This document shows positions 59,115-64,000 of a stretch of 64,000 bases of DNA, piece by piece. Below the pieces are notes generated by a model, which was given only the letters and a program-made list of their open reading frames with translations, did not search any database and was not told the origin of the DNA. This stretch comes from UBA8516 sp035457865. Lineage in GTDB: Archaea > Thermoproteota > Nitrososphaeria > Nitrososphaerales > Nitrosopumilaceae. The stretch spans positions 1-64,000 of the forward strand of contig DATIAR010000082.1 of the NCBI GenBank assembly GCA_035457865.1, given 5' to 3'. Each line of letters opens with the position of its first letter. Position 1 is the stretch's first letter. A program made the position numbers and the translations under genes.

Positions 59115-59854
59115 GCGGAAAAGTCTACATAGTTGGAGCAGGACCTGGCGATCCTAAACTTATTACCTTAAAAGCTATAGAGATAATCAAAAAGGCAGAT
59201 GTTGTACTTTATGATCGATTGATAAGCAAGGAAACCTTGGCTATGATCCCTAAGAGAGCTGAAAAAATTTACGTAGGGAGAAACGTTGGAGATGATTACA
59301 AACATCAAAACATAACAAATGCACTAATGATAAAATTAGCAAAAAAGAAAAAAAATATTATTAGACTCAAAGGTGGTGATCCATTTATCTTTGGAAGAGG
59401 TGGAGAAGAAGCAGAATTTCTTCAAGCAAACAAAATAAAATTTGAAGTGATTCCAGGTATAACGTCTGGAATTGGTTCCGCAGAATATTCTGGAATACCA
59501 CTCACCCATAGAGATTATGCATCTTCGGTTGCGTTTGTAACAGGTCACGAAGACGCTAAAAAAACAAAAAAATCAGTAAAATGGAAAAAGCTTGCCACTT
59601 CTGTAGATACAATAGTAATTATGATGGGTCTTTCAAGATTAGAAAAAATCTGCAAGGATCTTGTCTTGGGCGGGTTAAACAAGAAGACGCCTGTTGCTGT
59701 AATTCAAAACGGTACTACCACAAAACACCGAATGATAAAAGGAAATATTTCCAATATATCAAAAAAAGTGCGTCAAGCAAAGATTAAACCGCCTTCGATA
59801 ATTGTAGTAGGCAAGGTAGTGAATTTGTCAGAAATCGTAGGTTGGAGAAAATGA
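59111..59854 (+). CDS. cobA: Uroporphyrinogen-III C-methyltransferase (SUMT)
   Basis: SUMT methylates uroporphyrinogen III at C2 and C7 with S-adenosylmethionine to precorrin-2, the branch point to cobalamin, siroheme and alternative heme. YIVGAGPGDPKLITLKA and RLKGGDPFIFGRGGEEAEFL are the family signatures, with GITSGIGSAEYSGIPLTHR closing the SAM site. Length 247. Its presence inside the hemC-hemD cluster shows that the pathway is directed at precorrin-2. It overlaps hemD by 4 bases. Confidence 0.95.
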   Translation: MSGKVYIVGAGPGDPKLITLKAIEIIKKADVVLYDRLISKETLAMIPKRAEKIYVGRNVGDDYKHQNITNALMIKLAKKKKNIIRLKGGDPFIFGRGGEEAEFLQANKIKFEVIPGITSGIGSAEYSGIPLTHRDYASSVAFVTGHEDAKKTKKSVKWKKLATSVDTIVIMMGLSRLEKICKDLVLGGLNKKTPVAVIQNGTTTKHRMIKGNISNISKKVRQAKIKPPSIIVVGKVVNLSEIVGWRK

Positions 59855-60648
59855 TGGCTGGAAAAACCATTGCAATAACTCGATCTAAAGAAGATTCAGA
59901 AGAATTCATACACTTGATAACAACGGAAAACGCAAAACCTATACCGCTTCCCACCATAGAGCTGGTAAGCAAAGGGGAAAAAATAGTAGAAGAGTTTCTA
60001 AACTCTATAAAAGATGATAACCCTGATTATTCTGTATTTATGAGCTCAAAAGCGGTTAAACTCTTATTTGATACGGCAAGAAAACTTTCCAAGTTTGAAA
60101 AACTCCAACTTGCAATTGCCAATACTACTGTGATAGCAGTTGGACCAAAAACAAAAACTGCTCTTGAAAAAGAAGGAATTAGAGTAACTCATATACCACA
60201 AAAAAGATACTCATCAGTAGGAGTCGGTGAAGTTTTTACAAGGTTAAGTGCGGAAGGAAAAAAAGTAATAATCCCAAGAAGTGGTGCATCCACTCCATTT
60301 CTTGCACAACTTTTAGAAAAAATTGGACTACAAGTAAAAGAAATTCATCTGTATGATGTTTGCTCTTTCAGGGACACCTCGCAATGGAATGAATTTCGTG
60401 TACTTTTTTCAAACCATAAAATTGACGGGATAGTATTTACAAGTGCATCATCAGTAAATGCCTTTTTTGAAATAATGTTAATGGATTCTGAGAAAAAAAT
60501 TTTGTTAGAAAATTTACAAAAAATAAAAATAGTTGCAATAGGACCATTTACTGCAGACGAATTAAAAAAATTCGGTCTAGCTCCAATTATTGCAGACGTT
60601 CATACAGTTTCGGGTGCATTTGATACAATAAAAAATTGTTTTAATTAG
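59851..60648 (+). CDS. hemD: Uroporphyrinogen-III synthase
   Basis: HemD closes and rearranges hydroxymethylbilane into uroporphyrinogen III. The family is poorly conserved; evidence is ITRSKEDSEEFIHLI near the N terminus, the middle VIAVGPKTKTALEKEGI, IIPRSGASTPFLAQLLEKIGLQVKEIHLYDV and late VFTSASSVNAFFEIM and VAIGPFTADELKKFGL segments, matching the two alpha/beta domains. The ATG at 59851 overlaps cobA (ATGA) with GGAG just before it; an upstream TTG at 59842 is less likely. Length 265. Confidence 0.9.
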   Translation: MMAGKTIAITRSKEDSEEFIHLITTENAKPIPLPTIELVSKGEKIVEEFLNSIKDDNPDYSVFMSSKAVKLLFDTARKLSKFEKLQLAIANTTVIAVGPKTKTALEKEGIRVTHIPQKRYSSVGVGEVFTRLSAEGKKVIIPRSGASTPFLAQLLEKIGLQVKEIHLYDVCSFRDTSQWNEFRVLFSNHKIDGIVFTSASSVNAFFEIMLMDSEKKILLENLQKIKIVAIGPFTADELKKFGLAPIIADVHTVSGAFDTIKNCFN

Positions 60649-60699
60649 CTTGACCTATTTAGCTTGACCTACTCCGCTGTACAACTCGTAGCAGTTGTA
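60645..60699 (+). promoter_or_regulatory. Repeats in front of the sufB promoter (candidate operator)
   Basis: TTAGCTTGACCTA occurs twice (60645-60657 and 60659-60671), overlapping the end of hemD. It is followed by a 7-base inverted repeat TACAACT / AGTTGTA (60680-60699, six-base spacer CGTAGC). Both lie just upstream of the box A at 60707, where an iron- or redox-responsive activator or repressor could bind. Confidence 0.55.
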
Positions 60700-60706
60700 G
60701 AATCTA

Positions 60707-60714
60707 TTTATAAT
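60707..60714 (+). promoter_or_regulatory. Box A promoter of the suf operon
   Basis: TTTATAAT is centred about 25 bases before the ATG at 60735, so transcription probably starts at that codon and sufB is leaderless; the in-frame ATG at 60726 is too close to the box. Confidence 0.6.
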
Positions 60715-60734
60715 ATAACGGGGTTATGAAGCAC

Positions 60735-62135
60735 ATGACTACTGAAGACCTCAATATGGATTATAGTAAATATGATTTCAAGGACTCTACTGAGATGTAT
60801 GTATATCTTAGCAAAAAAGGTCTTTCTCGTGGAACGATTGAAGAAATCAGTAGATTAAAAGGTGAACCTCAATGGATGCTTGATTTTAGGCTGCGTGCGT
60901 ATGATGTTTTCATGAAAAAACCAATGCCAAATTGGGGTGGGGATCTGGGAAAAATTGACTTTAACAACATCTATTATTATGCAAAGGCTTCCGAGAAGAC
61001 AGAAAAAAGTTGGGATGATGTACCAGCTGATGTTAAAAATACTTTTGACAAGTTAGGAATTCCAGAAGCAGAGAAAAAATTCCTTGCGGGTGTTGGTGCT
61101 CAATATGAATCAGAAGTTGTTTATCATCACTTGAGAGATGATCTGACAAAACAAGGCGTTAAATTTTTAGACACGGATAGTGCACTAAAAGAAGAACCTG
61201 AAATCTTTAGAAAATATTTTGGTAAAATAATTCCTCCTGAAGACAACAAATTTGCTGCACTTAACAGTGCAGTCTGGAGTGGTGGATCTTTTATTTATGT
61301 TCCACCAGGTGTTAAAGTGGATCTTCCATTACAGGCATACTTTAGAATCAATGCAGAAAACATTGGACAATTTGAAAGAACTCTAATTATTGCAGATGAG
61401 GGATCTGAAGTACATTACATAGAAGGATGTACTGCACCAGTCTATTCTTCTGAATCACTCCACTCTGCTGTAGTCGAGCTTATAGCATTAAAGAATGCAA
61501 AGCTAAGATATACAACAATCCAAAACTGGAGTAATGATGTTTACAATCTAGTTACAAAGCGAGCCTATGCTTATGAAGGTGCAAGAGTAGAATGGATTGA
61601 CGGAAATATTGGTAGTAAACTAACAATGAAATATCCTGGAATTTACATGCTGGGAGAAAGAGCACATGGAGAAACATTGTCTATTGCATTTGCAGGAAAG
61701 AACCAGCACCAAGATACTGGTGCAAAAATGGTACATTTGGCACCTAACACTACATCAAGAGTTACATCAAAATCAGTAAGTAGGGGCAATGGAAGAACAA
61801 CATACAGAGGTCTATTGCATGTTGCAAAAGGTGCAACAAACGTCAAGGCTTCTGTAAGATGTGATGCATTACTTTTAGATGATATTTCAAAGACAGATAC
61901 CTATCCATACATGGAGATAAACCAAGAAGACGCTACAGTTACTCACGAGGCAACTGTAGGAAAGATAGGAGACGAGCAGATCTTCTATCTTATGAGTAGA
62001 GGATTTTCCGAAGAAGATGCATTAACTCTAATTGTAAATGGATTCATCGAACCGTTTACCAAAGAACTCCCTATGGAATATGCCGTAGAACTCAATAGAT
62101 TAGTAAAACTTGAAATGGATGGCTCAGTCGGTTAG
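60735..62135 (+). CDS. sufB: Fe-S cluster assembly scaffold SufB
   Basis: SufB builds [4Fe-4S] and [2Fe-2S] clusters with SufC, SufD and a cysteine desulfurase. The beta-helix core with PPGVKVDLPLQAYFRINAENIGQFERTLIIADEGSEVHYIEGCTAP, whose Cys is the sulfur acceptor region, SVSRGNGRTTYRGLLHVAKGA and the C-terminal TVTHEATVGKIGDEQIFYLMSRGF match the family. The length of about 466 residues is normal. No sufC lies next to it in the window. Start as fixed by box A. Confidence 0.96.
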   Translation: MTTEDLNMDYSKYDFKDSTEMYVYLSKKGLSRGTIEEISRLKGEPQWMLDFRLRAYDVFMKKPMPNWGGDLGKIDFNNIYYYAKASEKTEKSWDDVPADVKNTFDKLGIPEAEKKFLAGVGAQYESEVVYHHLRDDLTKQGVKFLDTDSALKEEPEIFRKYFGKIIPPEDNKFAALNSAVWSGGSFIYVPPGVKVDLPLQAYFRINAENIGQFERTLIIADEGSEVHYIEGCTAPVYSSESLHSAVVELIALKNAKLRYTTIQNWSNDVYNLVTKRAYAYEGARVEWIDGNIGSKLTMKYPGIYMLGERAHGETLSIAFAGKNQHQDTGAKMVHLAPNTTSRVTSKSVSRGNGRTTYRGLLHVAKGATNVKASVRCDALLLDDISKTDTYPYMEINQEDATVTHEATVGKIGDEQIFYLMSRGFSEEDALTLIVNGFIEPFTKELPMEYAVELNRLVKLEMDGSVG

Positions 62136-62162
62136 ACTGCGCCCCTTCTTATCTGACATGAC

Positions 62163-63563
62163 ATGACTTCTTTTATTTTATCCAAACTTGACTCAAATCA
62201 TATAGACGAAATTTCAGCTGCAAACAATGAGCCAACGTGGCTTAAAGATTATAGGAAAAATTCTTTTGCAATTTACAAAGAACTCCCTGCAGAGGTGTCT
62301 CCACTTTACAACAAGTATTCTGATGCAAACAAGATGGATCACGATCAAATTTTCTTTTCATTAAGTTCAGATAGTACAATTCCAGATCTCGTAAAAGATA
62401 GAATGTCTGAGATCTCAGATAACGCAAGCGTAATACAGATCGGTACCAACATTCACAAAATAAATCTCCCATCTGATCTGAAATCAAAAGGTCTAATCAT
62501 ATGCTCAATTCAGGAAGCAATCAAAGAACATGGTGATAAAATCAAAAAATCCCTTGAATTAACAGATCCTAAAAAAGACAAGTTTATTGCGTTGAACAAT
62601 GCATTTTTCAACTCTGGCTTCTTTATTTACATCCCACAAAATTTAATTTTAGAAAAACCAATACATGCAATCTCATCACTTTCTGTTGACGGTACATCCA
62701 CTATTTCACGCAATATCGTAATAGGTGAAGAAAACAGTAAAGCTACTATAGTTCAGGAACTTTATGCACCAAATAACACAAAACAACAGGCGTATCTTGA
62801 ACTATTAGATGTCAGCGCACAACAAAATGGTGAACTTGACATTGTTACACTACAGGCCATGGCTCAAAACGCAATTAACTTTTCCACAAGAGTAGGAAAC
62901 ATCTCACGTGATGCTAGAATGAATTGGTATCTAGGATTATTTGGAGCGCAGCTTTCAAGATACAAAATTGACAATTATCTAAAAGAAATCGGTGCTACTG
63001 CAAATGATACTGAAGTTGTCTTTGGGAACAAAAATCAATCATTTGATATTACATCGAATCTTATCCACATGGCACCATCTACTACTGGCAGAGTTCTAGA
63101 AAAGTCTGTTCTAAAAGACACATCAAAATCTCTGTTTAAGGGAATGATACGAATTGAAGAACACGCTAACCATGCAGAATCATATTTAGCGGGGCACTCC
63201 ATCTTGCTTGACAAAGGGGCCAAATCCGATTCCATACCTGGACTTGAAATATTTACCAATGATGTAAAAGCAACACACGCTGCATCAGTTGCACAACTTG
63301 ATGATGAACAAATGTTCTATCTTGCTTCTAGATGTCTTGATAGATCAGAATCTCAAAAGATCATTGTGGAAGGATTCCTTGAACCACTCTCAAGAAAGAT
63401 GTCCTACCAGATAAGAGCTTGGATAAATTATCTAATAGATTCCAAATGGCTTGGCCGTGATCTTACCATAAAAACAGATGAAAAACTAAAGGCAATACTT
63501 GAAGTAGAAGAAACAAGATATCGTGAAACTGACATCTTTGAAAGTCACTACAAATACAGGTGA
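62163..63563 (+). CDS. sufD: Fe-S cluster assembly protein SufD
   Basis: SufD is the SufB paralogue that binds SufC and helps iron entry. The N-terminal region has NEPTWLKDYRKNSFAIYKELP as in SufB/D proteins; the beta-helix core contains FFIYIPQNLILEKPIHAI and STISRNIVIGEENSKATIVQEL; the family C terminus KATHAASVAQLDDEQMFYLASRCLDRSESQKIIVEGF keeps the conserved His. Length 466. The ATG is 28 bases after sufB. Its stop lies 6 bases before the Rieske TTG start. Confidence 0.94.
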   Translation: MTSFILSKLDSNHIDEISAANNEPTWLKDYRKNSFAIYKELPAEVSPLYNKYSDANKMDHDQIFFSLSSDSTIPDLVKDRMSEISDNASVIQIGTNIHKINLPSDLKSKGLIICSIQEAIKEHGDKIKKSLELTDPKKDKFIALNNAFFNSGFFIYIPQNLILEKPIHAISSLSVDGTSTISRNIVIGEENSKATIVQELYAPNNTKQQAYLELLDVSAQQNGELDIVTLQAMAQNAINFSTRVGNISRDARMNWYLGLFGAQLSRYKIDNYLKEIGATANDTEVVFGNKNQSFDITSNLIHMAPSTTGRVLEKSVLKDTSKSLFKGMIRIEEHANHAESYLAGHSILLDKGAKSDSIPGLEIFTNDVKATHAASVAQLDDEQMFYLASRCLDRSESQKIIVEGFLEPLSRKMSYQIRAWINYLIDSKWLGRDLTIKTDEKLKAILEVEETRYRETDIFESHYKYR

Positions 63564-63568
63564 GTCTT

Positions 63569-63880
63569 TTGTCAGAATGGATAAAGGCATGTGGTATTCA
63601 AAAACTTGGTAAAGGCGAATTGTTTGGTTTTGATTATGATAACAAGAAAATTCTTTTAGCAAATTTGAATGGAAAAATCTATGCAACTGATAGAATATGT
63701 ACACATGCAGAAGCTGATCTTTCTAATGGAATCCTAACTGAGGAAGGCATCACTTGTCCGCTCCATCTCTCCGTTTTTAATCTTGAAACTGGAATGCCAC
63801 AAAATACTCCAGCAGAAAAACCACTTAGAACCTACAATGTTAAAATAGAACAAAATGAAATCTATGTTGAGGTTGATTAA
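63569..63880 (+). CDS. Rieske-type [2Fe-2S] ferredoxin in the suf operon
   Basis: A 103-residue protein with the Rieske motif C-T-H-x16-C-P-L-H (about residues 46-67), which binds a [2Fe-2S] cluster with two Cys and two His. The TTG at 63569 is preferred because AGGTGA (63558-63563, inside the sufD end) is spaced 5 bases before it; a GTG at 63560 in the same frame is the alternative. It lacks a membrane anchor or dioxygenase partner and sits between sufD and sufS, so it probably delivers electrons in cluster assembly or is a product of it. Confidence 0.9.
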   Translation: MSEWIKACGIQKLGKGELFGFDYDNKKILLANLNGKIYATDRICTHAEADLSNGILTEEGITCPLHLSVFNLETGMPQNTPAEKPLRTYNVKIEQNEIYVEVD

Positions 63881-63883
63881 ATC

Positions 63884-64000
63884 TTGCAAACCAGCACAAT
63901 AAATATTGAAAATATTCGAAGGGATTTTCCAATTCTACAACGCAAAGTTCACAGCAACAAACCTCTTGTATATTTTGATAATGCAGCTACAACACAAAAA
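63884..64000 (+). CDS. sufS: Cysteine desulfurase SufS, N-terminal part (continues past window)
   Basis: SufS releases sulfur from cysteine as a protein-bound persulfide for Fe-S assembly. Only 39 residues are present, but IRRDFPILQRKVHSNKPLVYFDNAATTQK is the distinctive SufS/CsdB start, where the substrate-binding N-terminal segment leads into YLDNAATTQ. The start is TTG at 63884, three bases after the Rieske stop. The catalytic PLP Lys and persulfide Cys lie beyond the end of the window. Confidence 0.92.
   Translation, partial: MQTSTINIENIRRDFPILQRKVHSNKPLVYFDNAATTQK

Noticed and set aside
1..64000. Insertion sequences, prophage, integrase, replication origin or CRISPR array
   Set aside because: No transposase, integrase, terminase or Cas-like frame and no regular spacer array was found. 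The genes at 38113-40280 resemble replication proteins only loosely, so an origin is not claimed.

Overview
This AT-rich window comes from an archaeal chromosome, most likely an ammonia-oxidising thaumarchaeon (Nitrososphaeria, Nitrosopumilales-like). The supporting evidence is archaeal information-processing genes throughout (prefoldin, exosome Rrp4/41/42, L37Ae, L18e, Rpo3, Sdo1, Nob1, Cbf5, EndA), F420 biosynthesis, a fused gamma/alpha 2-oxoacid:ferredoxin oxidoreductase, membrane-anchored cupredoxins, a tRNA with an intron at 37/38, and many genes with a TATA-like box A about 26 bases before the start codon, so that transcripts are probably leaderless. The genus is an inference; no 16S rRNA gene or amo gene is present.

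Layout. Bases 1-8.7 kb: end of prefoldin alpha, ftsY, argF, then the distal spc ribosomal operon L18-S5-L30-L15-secY-adkA-DUF106-cmk-cbf5. 8.7-15.2 kb: secreted Ig-like and TPR proteins, intron-containing tRNA-Ser, LhgO-like oxidase, D-2-hydroxyacid dehydrogenase, radical SAM protein, a Cys-rich mini-protein. 15.2-18.1 kb: korAB, followed by a candidate structured RNA. 18.3-20.6 kb: three unknown genes and cofE. 20.7-24.6 kb: two different aconitase-family isomerase pairs back to back. 24.6-34.3 kb: nucleotidyltransferase, S9/L13/L18e/Rpo3, divergent Sdo1-exosome-L37Ae-Pcc1-prefoldin beta operon, XPF nuclease, Nob1, NAD kinase, rhodanese.

34.4-45.8 kb is the accessory and least understood part: a processive GT2 glycosyltransferase, a long coiled-coil protein, a 35-residue zinc-finger protein with a repeat-bearing promoter, a newly recognised box C/D sRNA on the minus strand, a two-gene winged-helix/P-loop ATPase module, a cation/proton antiporter, tRNA-Gly, tRNA-Glu, L10e, an EndA subunit lacking the catalytic His, and several tiny Cys-rich proteins including a metallothionein-like one. 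45.8-56.8 kb: cupredoxin protein and its paralogous-domain neighbour, PRC-barrel protein, ABC-2 exporter, and a 1601-residue NHL/HYR/RTX surface protein whose repeats are being homogenised. 56.9-64 kb: tetrapyrrole operon hemL-hemC-cobA-hemD and the suf operon sufB-sufD-Rieske-sufS (cut by the window end), with repeats just before the sufB promoter.

No insertion sequence, prophage, CRISPR array or rRNA was seen. There is no gene-free stretch longer than about 245 bases. The best candidates for undescribed biology are the 37.7-40.3 kb block (mini zinc finger, C/D sRNA, winged-helix/ATPase pair), the RNA at 18.16 kb, and the dispersed set of single-promoter Cys-rich mini-proteins.
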